From contig JAJXPD010000055.1 of assembly GCA_021641325.1 (NCBI GenBank), forward strand, positions 5,999 through 11,943: a stretch of DNA of 5,945 nucleotides, given 5' to 3'. The notes beneath the pieces were generated by a model. It did not search any database and had not been told where the DNA came from. It saw nothing but the letters and a program-made list of their open reading frames with translations. Source of the stretch: Opitutales bacterium. Lineage in GTDB: Bacteria; Verrucomicrobiota; Verrucomicrobiia; Opitutales; Intestinicryptomonadaceae. Made by a program: the position numbers and the translations under genes. This document shows, piece by piece, positions 1-5,945 of the stretch. Each line of letters begins with the position of its first letter. The stretch's first letter is position 1.

Positions 1-648
1 GGGCGAGCCGCAGGCGATTCTGCGCATGATTTCGGTTATCGACTGCGCGGTGTTTGCAAGAACGGACGGCGACTGTCTGCCTCTGAAAAGTTCGCACTCG
101 TAGGCGTGAGCAAGGGCGAGCAGGGTTTCGGAGTCGGACGGGGACTTTTTTACGGATATTTCGGCGCGGCTTTCGTCGAGCCAGTCGGGGGCGATGTGCG
201 CCCAGAGAATTGAGGCGTCGGTTTTTTCGGCGCGTATTTGAAGCAAATCGGTTTCGGGCGGCGCAATCAAAACGTCCCCGCGGGCGAGGACGCCTTTTTT
301 GCCGCCGCCCGAGAATATTAGATTTCCGCTTTCCACAACAAACAATGTTATGAAACGCTGCCTGCTTATTATTTGGCAGTAGCCGCGCGCCTTGTTCGAG
401 AAGCCTATCCGCATTATTCCGCAGCGTTCGAAAAACTTGGGGACCGGTTTCTCGGAACGCTTTATATGCCGCCCCGCATCGCGTTTCAGGAAAGAGTCGG
501 ACATCAACAGCGGCGAGCCTTCGAGGTACACGTTTGTGGAGCGTTCCGTCCAGCGGAAGAGGTCGTTGTCTCCGCCGTATTGCCAGACGTATTTGCCGCC
601 GCATTGTTCCGATTGTTCCATGAGGGCGACTATTTTCAAAATCGCCAT
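1..648 (-). CDS. AraC-family transcriptional regulator, N-terminal (cupin) part; cut by the left edge
   Basis: An open frame with no stop runs from ATG at 648 to the left edge (216 codons), and an in-frame TGA sits directly upstream at 651-649. A second in-frame ATG at 621 is an equally reasonable start (207 codons); neither has a Shine-Dalgarno sequence. The translation reads like the effector-binding cupin domain of AraC/XylS regulators: beta strands around ITLFVVESGNLIFSGGG, then GVLARGDVLIAPPETDLLQI, then SILWAHIAPDW. This is the usual order of 'GxG', 'l.~GdlvLi~P' and 'w.~ihf' segments (family knowledge). The C-terminal double helix-turn-helix would lie outside the window, so DNA binding is inferred from the family pattern and not seen. 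It is divergent from the alpha-L-rhamnosidase gene, the classic position for a pathway-specific activator, so it probably responds to rhamnose or a rhamnose-containing sugar (inference). It could instead control genes to the left. Confidence 0.8.
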   Translation of the reverse strand, partial: MAILKIVALMEQSEQCGGKYVWQYGGDNDLFRWTERSTNVYLEGSPLLMSDSFLKRDAGRHIKRSEKPVPKFFERCGIMRIGFSNKARGYCQIISRQRFITLFVVESGNLIFSGGGKKGVLARGDVLIAPPETDLLQIRAEKTDASILWAHIAPDWLDESRAEISVKKSPSDSETLLALAHAYECELFRGRQSPSVLANTAQSITEIMRRIACGSP

Positions 649-655
649 TCACCGC

Positions 656-671
656 AAGAAAATATTTTCTT
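656..671. promoter_or_regulatory. 16-bp perfect palindrome just upstream of the AraC-type gene
   Basis: AAGAAAATATTTTCTT is identical to its own reverse complement over all 16 bases. It ends 7 bases upstream of the ATG at 648, inside the divergent intergenic region. It could be an operator for a dimeric regulator, possibly autoregulatory. It could also form a weak AT-rich hairpin in the regulator's leader RNA. AraC proteins more often bind direct repeats, so the binding protein is unknown. Confidence 0.4.
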
Positions 672-762
672 CCGACCGAATCGCGGGCTTGCCGCATTGC
701 GGGAGCATATGAAAACGGCGTCATAGAACTTTGTTTTTTGTAGGATTTGTATGATTAATGTG

Positions 763-790
763 TTGACGCGTTCGGGGCGCATGGCAGAAT
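763..790 (+). promoter_or_regulatory. Probable sigma-70-type promoter for the alpha-L-rhamnosidase gene
   Basis: TTGACG at 763-768 matches five of six bases of the TTGACA -35 box. After a 16-base spacer, CAGAAT at 785-790 matches four of six of TATAAT. Initiation would fall near 797, giving a leader of about 53 bases before the ATG at 850. This is the best pair I find by eye in the gap, but the -10 box is weak, as expected if an activator is needed. Confidence 0.45.
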
Positions 791-811
791 TGAACGCAAA
801 TTAACGGGGGC

Positions 812-852
812 GGAGGAATGCCACGTTTTGTTGTACAAAAGGCATCTATATG
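812..852 (+). promoter_or_regulatory. Structured ribosome binding site: GGAGGA, hairpin, then the rhamnosidase start codon
   Basis: A strong Shine-Dalgarno-like GGAGGA lies at 812-817, 32 bases from the ATG at 850, far too distant on a linear mRNA. Between them is an imperfect inverted repeat. ATGCC (818-822) pairs with GGCAT (841-845), and TTTTGT (826-831) pairs with ACAAAA (835-840) around a TGT loop, with acg bulged at 823-825. If it folds, only CTAT (846-849) separates the stem from the ATG, bringing GGAGGA close to the start. A weaker local signal, AAGG at 839-842, would be buried in the stem. The repeat is seen directly; the translational role is inference. The same repeat could be a DNA operator instead. 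Confidence 0.4.
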
Positions 853-3597
853 AAGAAATATTATGCAATCTTTGCGGGGGCATTTGCGCTTGCCTGCGCG
901 TCGTGCGTGTCGGGCGTTTTCACGGCGGGCGCGCCGACCGATTTGACTGTCGGCGAATTTTTCGAAAACCCGCTCGGCTATTCGCTTGAATCGCCGTCGT
1001 TTTCGTGGCGTTTGCCTGCGGGCGACGGGCAACGCCAGACCGCCTATCGGATTGTTGTTGCGGGCGAGCCGTCGATGTCGGCGGAATCCGTTGTGTGGGA
1101 TTCGGGCAAGGTTGAATCGGCGCAAAATATAAAAGTGCCGTTCCCCAAAAGCGTGAAGTCGCGCGAAAAGCTTTACTGGAAAGTCCGCTTCTGGAACGCC
1201 GACGGCAAGCCGAGCGCGTGGTCTGCCGTCAACCATTTCGAGGCGGGGCTTGACTCCGCCGACTGGCGGGCGAGCTGGCTGTCGTCGTCCGACGAGCCGC
1301 AAGCCGCAGACAGAAAGTTCGACTTTCAGGAGCGTCAGGGCGTTCTGAAATACCGCAACGTTCCGCCGGCCTATTTCAGAAAGACTTTCGTGCTGAAAAA
1401 GGACGTCAAAAAGGCGCGCCTCTACCTCGCGTGCAGGGGGATTGCAAAGGCGCATGTCAATTCGGAGAAAATCGGCGACGACTATTGGTGCACGGGTTGG
1501 ACCGAGTACCCGATACGCGTCCAGTCTACAAGCTACGACGTTTCCGAAAACCTCAGACGCGGCGCGAACGCAATCGGCGTCGAGCTTGCCGACGGCTGGT
1601 ATTGCGGCATTCAGGCGTGGTGCTACCAGCTAAAAGGGCGCACGTCGCTCAACCGCTACAAGCCCGACTTCATTTTACAGCTCGAAATCGAATACGCCGA
1701 CGGCACACTCGAAACCCTGCTAAGCGACGCTTCGTGGAAATTCTCCTACGGCGCGAGGCTCGACGCCGACATCTACAACGGCGAAAAATACGACGCCCGC
1801 CGCGAGTTCGGCGCGTGGGTTTCCGCCGATTTCGACGACTCCTCGTGGCGCAAGCCCGCTGTCGAACAACGCTCGGAAACTCCGCTCATCGAGCCGCGCC
1901 GCTGCGAGCCGATTCTCTGCACCGACACATTCAAGCCAGTGTCGATTCGCAAGACGGGCGAGGGCGTTTTCATTGTCGATTTCGGGCAGAACTTTGCGGG
2001 CATTGAACGCCTGAGCTTTCCGTCGCTTCCGTCGGGCACGTCAATCAAAGTGCGTTGCGCCGAAATTTTGAAGCCCGACGGCTCTTTCCACACCGAAAAC
2101 TACCGCTCGGCGGAATCGACCGACGTCTACATTTCGAACGGAAAACCCTTCGTTTGGGAGCCCGCCTTCACATACCACGGTTTCAGATATTTGGAGCTTA
2201 GCGGGCTGCCCGCAGGCTTCGAGCTTCGCCCCGAACACATTGCGGGTCTTGCGCTCCGCACCGCCGCGCGAATGGCTGGCGGCTTCGAGTGTTCCGACCC
2301 CCTCATAAACCGACTGCAAAGCAATATCCAGTGGGGACAGCGCAGCAACTTCTTTTCGACCCCCACCGACTGCCCCCAGCGCGACGAGCGCATGGGCTTC
2401 ACGGGCGACGTGCAGGTGTTCATGTCTACCGCGCTCTACAACATGAACCTCGACGCGTTCTTCGTCAAGTGGACGACCGACCTAATCGACGCGCAGGGCG
2501 AAGACGGCATATACCCGTACTTTGCGCCGAATCTGCCGAAGTATTTGTACGCAACCCCAGGGTGGTCGGACTGCGGCGTCACCGCGCCGTGGGACGTCTA
2601 CCTTTTCTACGGCGACAAAAAAATCTTGGAGCGCAACTACGGCGGCATGGTCAAATGGGTGCTCTACCAGCAGAAAAATTCCGACGGGCTGATAGCTCCC
2701 AACAGGGGAATCGGCGACTGGCTTCAACCCAACCCGAAGCCCAAAAAGCGCATGCACGGCAAACGCTACGCGCCCGACACCCCCGACGACCTCATCGGCA
2801 CGGCGTACTTTGTCCGCACAGCCGACATTCTCTCGAAAACGGCGGTGGTCTTGGGCAGGGCGGAGGATTCGCGCAAGTTCGCGCAACTCGCCGAAGACGT
2901 CCGCGCCGCGTACATCAAACGCTTTGTGTCGCCCGACGGCTCGGTTGTTTCGGACGCGCAAACGGCGTATCTGATGACGCTCTCGAACGACATAATAAGA
3001 GACACCGCCCTGCGCGAAAAGTGCTTTGCAAAGCTTGTCGAAAGAATCGCCGCCGACGGCTACCAGCTGAACACGGGCTTTCTCGGCACTCCGCTGCTCA
3101 ACCCAACGCTCTCGCGCTTCGGGCGCAACGACATTGCGTTCAGGCTGATGACGAACCGCACAATGCCCTCGTGGCTCTACGCCGTAGACAACGGCGCGAC
3201 CACCATTTGGGAAACATGGGCGGGCGAGCCCGACATGTCGTTCAACCACTACGCGTACGGCGCGATTGGCGAATGGCTTTACAGATACATCGGCGGGCTG
3301 TGGCTCGACGAATCCGCGCCTGCGTTCAGGAACATAATTTTTGCCCCGAAGCTCGACGGCGTTTCGCTAAGCTACGCAAAAACTTTCCATATCACCCCCA
3401 ACGGAAGGGCGGAAAGCTCGTGGCGCAAAACCCCGAACGGGCTTGTGTGGGACATCGCAATTCCGCCTAACTCCACGGGCACAATAGAGCTTCCGTGCTC
3501 CGACGCATCAAAGGCGAAGCTCGACGGCAAGCCCGTAGATTCGCTCGTGATAAAGAATGTCGCGAGCGGCTCGCACAGAATCGAAATCGCGAAATAG
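850..3597 (+). CDS. Exported GH78 alpha-L-rhamnosidase, complete (915 aa)
   Basis: Hydrolyses terminal alpha-L-rhamnose from glycans or glycosides, with inversion (family knowledge). The N-terminus is a signal sequence with Cys16 and Cys19 in lipobox-like contexts (ALAC, CASC), so it is probably a lipoprotein. Domains in order, boundaries approximate: Ig-like N-terminal domain about 30-135; Bac_rhamnosid_N beta-sandwich about 175-345 with YDVSENLRRGANAIGVELADGW around 228-250; Bac_rhamnosid beta domain about 350-455 with VDFGQNFAG near 376-384 and FTYHGFRY at 440-447; (alpha/alpha)6 barrel about 470-815; C-terminal beta domain about 820-905. The family catalytic motif DCPQRDERMGFTGD spans 507-520, with Glu513 the expected general acid. 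TTIWETW contains Glu788, the expected base. The length of 915 aa is normal for GH78 and all domains are present with no frameshift. The ATG at 850 is chosen because the signal peptide starts there. It is transcribed alone, ending in terminators at 3604-3679. Confidence 0.95.
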   Translation: MKKYYAIFAGAFALACASCVSGVFTAGAPTDLTVGEFFENPLGYSLESPSFSWRLPAGDGQRQTAYRIVVAGEPSMSAESVVWDSGKVESAQNIKVPFPKSVKSREKLYWKVRFWNADGKPSAWSAVNHFEAGLDSADWRASWLSSSDEPQAADRKFDFQERQGVLKYRNVPPAYFRKTFVLKKDVKKARLYLACRGIAKAHVNSEKIGDDYWCTGWTEYPIRVQSTSYDVSENLRRGANAIGVELADGWYCGIQAWCYQLKGRTSLNRYKPDFILQLEIEYADGTLETLLSDASWKFSYGARLDADIYNGEKYDARREFGAWVSADFDDSSWRKPAVEQRSETPLIEPRRCEPILCTDTFKPVSIRKTGEGVFIVDFGQNFAGIERLSFPSLPSGTSIKVRCAEILKPDGSFHTENYRSAESTDVYISNGKPFVWEPAFTYHGFRYLELSGLPAGFELRPEHIAGLALRTAARMAGGFECSDPLINRLQSNIQWGQRSNFFSTPTDCPQRDERMGFTGDVQVFMSTALYNMNLDAFFVKWTTDLIDAQGEDGIYPYFAPNLPKYLYATPGWSDCGVTAPWDVYLFYGDKKILERNYGGMVKWVLYQQKNSDGLIAPNRGIGDWLQPNPKPKKRMHGKRYAPDTPDDLIGTAYFVRTADILSKTAVVLGRAEDSRKFAQLAEDVRAAYIKRFVSPDGSVVSDAQTAYLMTLSNDIIRDTALREKCFAKLVERIAADGYQLNTGFLGTPLLNPTLSRFGRNDIAFRLMTNRTMPSWLYAVDNGATTIWETWAGEPDMSFNHYAYGAIGEWLYRYIGGLWLDESAPAFRNIIFAPKLDGVSLSYAKTFHITPNGRAESSWRKTPNGLVWDIAIPPNSTGTIELPCSDASKAKLDGKPVDSLVIKNVASGSHRIEIAK

Positions 3598-3603
3598 ATT
3601 CGC

Positions 3604-3634
3604 AACGCCGAGCCTTTGCGGGTTCGGCGTTTTA
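3604..3634 (+). terminator. Rho-independent-type terminator after the alpha-L-rhamnosidase
   Basis: Six bases after the rhamnosidase stop codon, AACGCCGAGCC (3604-3614) pairs with GGTTCGGCGTT (3621-3631). The 11-bp stem includes one G-U pair and has a six-base loop. The following T run is short (TTTT at 3630-3633, partly in the stem), so it may be leaky; a second hairpin follows. Confidence 0.7.
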
Positions 3635-3646
3635 TCTGCAATAAAC

Positions 3647-3679
3647 AAAAAAAGGACGCCGCGTCCGCGGTGTCCTTTT
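3647..3679. terminator. Bidirectional terminator between the convergent genes
   Basis: GGACGCCGC (3654-3662) pairs with GCGGTGTCC (3667-3675) around a four-base loop. The stem is flanked by seven A on the left (3647-3653) and TTTT then GTTTT on the right (3676-3684). Read rightwards it has a G-U pair and a T tail and backs up the first terminator. Read leftwards it has one A-C mismatch but a perfect seven-T tail, so it should end the DUF5696-like transcript, whose stop codon is at 3703-3705. Confidence 0.8.
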
Positions 3680-3702
3680 GTTTTGCCGAATGCGTTTGAC
3701 GC

Positions 3703-5517
3703 TTAGAAAAGCCTGCTCCAAAACGACGGCTTGAAAAGCCCGTACGACTTCGCCTTTACCGTTTCGCCCCGATATTCGAACGGAACGTCGCGGTAGTTGC
3801 AGAGCACTTCCTCGCCGTTCGAGTATTTGACAAGAAAAACGTCTTTTGCGATTTCGCGGTGGTCTTCGATGAACTGGAATTGCAGGTGGCGGAGTTTCAT
3901 GTAGTCGTCGTACGCGCGTTTCATGGGCGCGAAGTCGGCGTTGTTGTAGTCTATGTAGTAGAACGTTGGCCTGCCGCCGAATTCAATCATTTTCAGATAG
4001 CGGTTTTCGGTCGAGCCGAGGTAGTTGAAAGACTCGTTGCTGTCGGAAAACTTCTCCGTATTGTGCGGGTAGGACGCGTCTATTGTGGCGTAGAACGGCC
4101 CGCCGCTCATGATTATTCCGTGGTAGACAACCTGCCAGAGCGGAACGGAGGTTTTGACGAACTTCGTGTTTTTGAAATCGCCGCCGACCCAATCGACATA
4201 CAGCGCGTAGTCGGTAGCCCCCGCGATGTGGTCTATGCCGCCCTCGCTGCTGAAACCTCCGAAAGCGTCGATGTACTTTTGCGAAACCCTGCGCTGCCAT
4301 TCCGCCATTTCCTTTCTGTTGTTGGGGTGGAGCGGATTGTTGCAGGTTGCGGGCGGGCGCGCCGTCGTAACGTCGACGTGCATTACGCCGTCGATTCCCA
4401 GACGCTTTATGCCCGCGATGTCCTCGTCGAGCCACCTGTCGTGGACGACCTGAAAGCATGTGAAGTAGACCTGCCCGCCGGGGAGCACGGTGTATTTGAA
4501 TTCGTTGCCCTTTTCGTCCCAAGCAACGTCCAGCTTGTTGTAGCGCGACGCCGACTGCACGGCGTCGTGGTTGTTGCCGTGCAGTGTCATTTGGAAACCG
4601 AGTTTTTTGCCGAAATCGATAGTCTCAACCATGCCCTTTTCGCCGCCAAGCTCTTGGGGAATCGGGAAGAGGTCGGGGTAGGGTCCGTCGTGCCCGCCTT
4701 TCTGCCAGCCCACGAAGCAGAATTCGACGTCGTCCATGCCCGCCTTTTTTATGCGGTCGAGAATCTTGCGCCCGTCTTCGAACGTGTACTGGACGGTCAT
4801 GGGAATCTTCGCCCATTCCGAGTAGGGCACGCCCCTGCGCACGCGCGTTGAAAATTTGACGCGCACATATATTGAGTCCGCCGCCTTTTTCAGGCTCTTG
4901 CTGTCCTTGACCCTCTCGGCAAGCGGGCGCACCTCGCCGCGCGAAAGCTGGTAGTTGCGGTAGACCTTTCCGACGTCCACATAGCTTGCGCCGTCGCCGA
5001 GCTTGTAGAAGTCTACCACGATGTCCTCGTAGGGGTCGCAGCGGATTTCCTTGATTTTGAAGCGCGGGAAGACTTCGTAGTTGCCGCCCGACGCCTCCGC
5101 CGTAGGCTCGAATTCAAGCCCCAAGCCCTTTACGACGACCGCCGCGCTTCCGCGGGGAGTCTTGAAGCCGAACAGCGGCATGCGGCGGCGGCACGAATAT
5201 TTGCCACTATCCTGCGTGAATTCTACAAGCGAGCCGTCCGCCAAGACGTACCAGCCGGCCTCGCCTTTTTTTGCCTTTGCGGCGTCGGCGACTATGTCGA
5301 GATACAGCGCGCCGCGCGGAATTTCGCGGACGGGTATTTTCACGCGGCGGACATCGCCGCCGTCGGGATTTTCGGCGGGTCTTTCCGCCTTTACTTGACG
5401 CGTTGAAACTTTGCCGTCGGGCATTGTGATTCGTATTGTCGCGGTATCGAGCGCGAACGCCGACGCCGCGCACAATGCCGCAAAAATCCCCGTTAATAAT
5501 TTTTTGACCATCATCAT
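3703..5517 (-). CDS. Secreted putative glycosidase, DUF5696-like (GH101/GH129-like TIM barrel), complete (604 aa)
   Basis: The N-terminus is a clear Sec signal peptide (KK, a hydrophobic run, then cleavage expected after AFA at about residue 22). Residues 23-240 look like beta-sandwich modules. Residues 240-530 look like a TIM barrel: ILDRIKKAGMDDVEFCFVGW (252-271), then GGHDGPYPDLFPIPQELGGE, HGNNHD (313-318), GIDGVMHVDV (374-383), GGFSSEGGIDHIAGATDY (420-437). Residues 545-604 form a short C-terminal beta region. The pattern of an Asp at the end of a strand (Asp382) and a following SEG (Glu425) resembles the nucleophile and acid/base of the GH101 and GH129 alpha-N-acetylgalactosaminidases. 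From memory, the overall sequence is most like DUF5696 proteins of gut bacteria. Catalysis and substrate are inference. Three consecutive ATGs (5517, 5514, 5511) can start it with little effect, and I see no Shine-Dalgarno sequence. It is convergent with the rhamnosidase and divergent from the gene at 5722, so it forms its own transcription unit. Confidence 0.75.
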   Translation of the reverse strand: MMMVKKLLTGIFAALCAASAFALDTATIRITMPDGKVSTRQVKAERPAENPDGGDVRRVKIPVREIPRGALYLDIVADAAKAKKGEAGWYVLADGSLVEFTQDSGKYSCRRRMPLFGFKTPRGSAAVVVKGLGLEFEPTAEASGGNYEVFPRFKIKEIRCDPYEDIVVDFYKLGDGASYVDVGKVYRNYQLSRGEVRPLAERVKDSKSLKKAADSIYVRVKFSTRVRRGVPYSEWAKIPMTVQYTFEDGRKILDRIKKAGMDDVEFCFVGWQKGGHDGPYPDLFPIPQELGGEKGMVETIDFGKKLGFQMTLHGNNHDAVQSASRYNKLDVAWDEKGNEFKYTVLPGGQVYFTCFQVVHDRWLDEDIAGIKRLGIDGVMHVDVTTARPPATCNNPLHPNNRKEMAEWQRRVSQKYIDAFGGFSSEGGIDHIAGATDYALYVDWVGGDFKNTKFVKTSVPLWQVVYHGIIMSGGPFYATIDASYPHNTEKFSDSNESFNYLGSTENRYLKMIEFGGRPTFYYIDYNNADFAPMKRAYDDYMKLRHLQFQFIEDHREIAKDVFLVKYSNGEEVLCNYRDVPFEYRGETVKAKSYGLFKPSFWSRLF

Positions 5518-5565
5518 ATATTTACTTGCGTTATTGTTTTTAGCAGAGCGTTAAAATGCGCAGAA

Positions 5566-5594
5566 ATCAAACACGCGCACGCGTTTTTTGTCAA
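5566..5594 (-). promoter_or_regulatory. Probable promoter of the DUF5696-like gene, with a dyad in its spacer
   Basis: On the minus strand a perfect TTGACA (5594-5589) is followed after 17 bases by TTTGAT (5571-5566), four of six of the -10 consensus. Initiation near 5559 would give a leader of about 42 bases. The spacer contains the inverted repeat ACGCG-CA-CGCGT (5573-5584, plus strand), a position where a bound repressor would block polymerase. Confidence 0.55.
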
Positions 5595-5636
5595 CTTATT
5601 AACGGCGGATTCCTCCCGACAAACGCCAATTTACTC

Positions 5637-5665
5637 TTTACAAACTCGACGTTCGCTCTATTAAT
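5637..5665 (+). promoter_or_regulatory. Possible promoter for the secreted protein gene at 5722
   Basis: TTTACA (5637-5642) matches five of six of the -35 consensus. ATTAAT (5660-5665), 17 bases on, matches four of six of the -10 box; TATTAA at 5659-5664 is an alternative. The leader of roughly 50 bases is A-rich, with no Shine-Dalgarno sequence before the ATG. Weak evidence in an AT-rich gap. Confidence 0.35.
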
Positions 5666-5721
5666 TTTAGGCGTATTAACCTACGGCGCATAAACACAAA
5701 GAGAAACAAACAATACTATAT

Positions 5722-5945
5722 ATGAAAAAACTATTATTTGCCGCGCTTTTTGCGTGGGCTGGGGCATCGTTTGCGGCGGAGTGGCATTTTCCGCTGTATC
5801 TTGACGGCGGAGTTCCCGCGGCAAACAGAATCGCCGTGGACATAACAAACAAGGGAACGAAGCCCGCCGACGGCGACATTCTCAAAATTCCCGCCTCCGA
5901 GCTCGGGCTTGTCGGCAAAAAGAAAAAGTCGATAAGGGTAGTCGG
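5722..5945 (+). CDS. Secreted protein of unknown function, N-terminal part; cut by the right edge
   Basis: An open frame of 74 codons runs from ATG at 5722 to the right edge without a stop. The start is supported by a textbook signal peptide: MKK, a hydrophobic run, then ASFA with cleavage expected before AEWHFPLYL at about residue 18/19. The mature start (EWHFPLYLDGG, then NRIAVDITNKGTKPADGDIL) looks like a beta-sandwich domain with an 'aVdItNkG' strand. Such modules occur at the N-terminus of extracellular polysaccharide-degrading enzymes, but I cannot assign a family from this fragment. Codon use and GC content match the neighbours. It is divergent from the DUF5696-like gene across a gap of 204 bases, so the two may share control. 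Confidence 0.8.
   Translation, partial: MKKLLFAALFAWAGASFAAEWHFPLYLDGGVPAANRIAVDITNKGTKPADGDILKIPASELGLVGKKKKSIRVV

Noticed and set aside
373..726. Plus-strand frames of 117 and 106 codons opposite the AraC-type gene
   Set aside because: The minus-strand frame here gives a recognisable AraC cupin domain, while these frames show no family pattern.
801..819. TTAACGG followed by GGAGGAAT here, and TTAACGG followed by the inverse ATTCCTCC at 5599-5616
   Set aside because: The second half is in opposite orientation at the two sites, the spacing differs, and the positions relative to the promoters do not match (leader at one, upstream of -35 at the other). Probably coincidence.
721..1455. A 244-codon minus-strand frame covering the rhamnosidase N-terminus and the intergenic gap
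   Set aside because: It is Arg-rich with no recognisable motif, and it would run through the rhamnosidase promoter, leader and signal peptide coding region.
2289..3470. A 393-codon open frame on the plus strand in another frame of the rhamnosidase
   Set aside because: Its translation is Arg/His-rich with no domain pattern, and it overlaps the catalytic barrel of a clear GH78 enzyme. It is a shadow of biased codon use.
3859..4851. A 330-codon open frame on the plus strand, opposite the DUF5696-like gene
   Set aside because: It lies wholly inside a gene with a signal peptide and coherent domain motifs. Its translation is Val/Arg/Ala-rich low-information sequence, typical of an antisense shadow in GC-rich DNA.

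Overview
The window is a GC-rich, bacterial, gene-dense stretch whose gene content is carbohydrate-active. It holds two complete exported proteins and two genes cut by the window edges. Nothing here fixes the taxonomy. The mix of exported glycoside hydrolases with an AraC-type regulator, no SusC/SusD pair and weak Shine-Dalgarno sequences makes me think of a gut or environmental member of the PVC group (Verrucomicrobiota or Lentisphaerota-like). That is inference only.

Layout: (1) positions 1-648, minus strand, the N-terminal cupin part of an AraC-family regulator whose DNA-binding domain lies off the left edge. (2) 649-849, a divergent regulatory region with a 16-bp perfect palindrome next to the regulator start, a promoter-like pair facing right, and an unusual GGAGGA-hairpin-ATG leader. 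(3) 850-3597, plus strand, a complete exported, probably lipid-anchored GH78 alpha-L-rhamnosidase. (4) 3598-3702, a convergent gap with two terminator hairpins. (5) 3703-5517, minus strand, a complete secreted protein with a probable TIM-barrel glycosidase domain, closest in my reading to the uncharacterised DUF5696 / GH101-GH129-like group. (6) 5518-5721, a second divergent promoter region with a dyad inside one promoter spacer. (7) 5722 to the right edge, plus strand, the start of another secreted protein.

How they may work together: the sugar-sensing-type AraC protein is divergent from the rhamnosidase and is the obvious candidate to control it. The rhamnosidase would remove alpha-L-rhamnose from glycans outside the cytoplasm. 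The DUF5696-like protein and the third secreted protein may act on the same or related glycans, but they sit in separate transcription units, so co-function rests on proximity only. I see no RNA genes, mobile elements, CRISPR arrays or phage genes.
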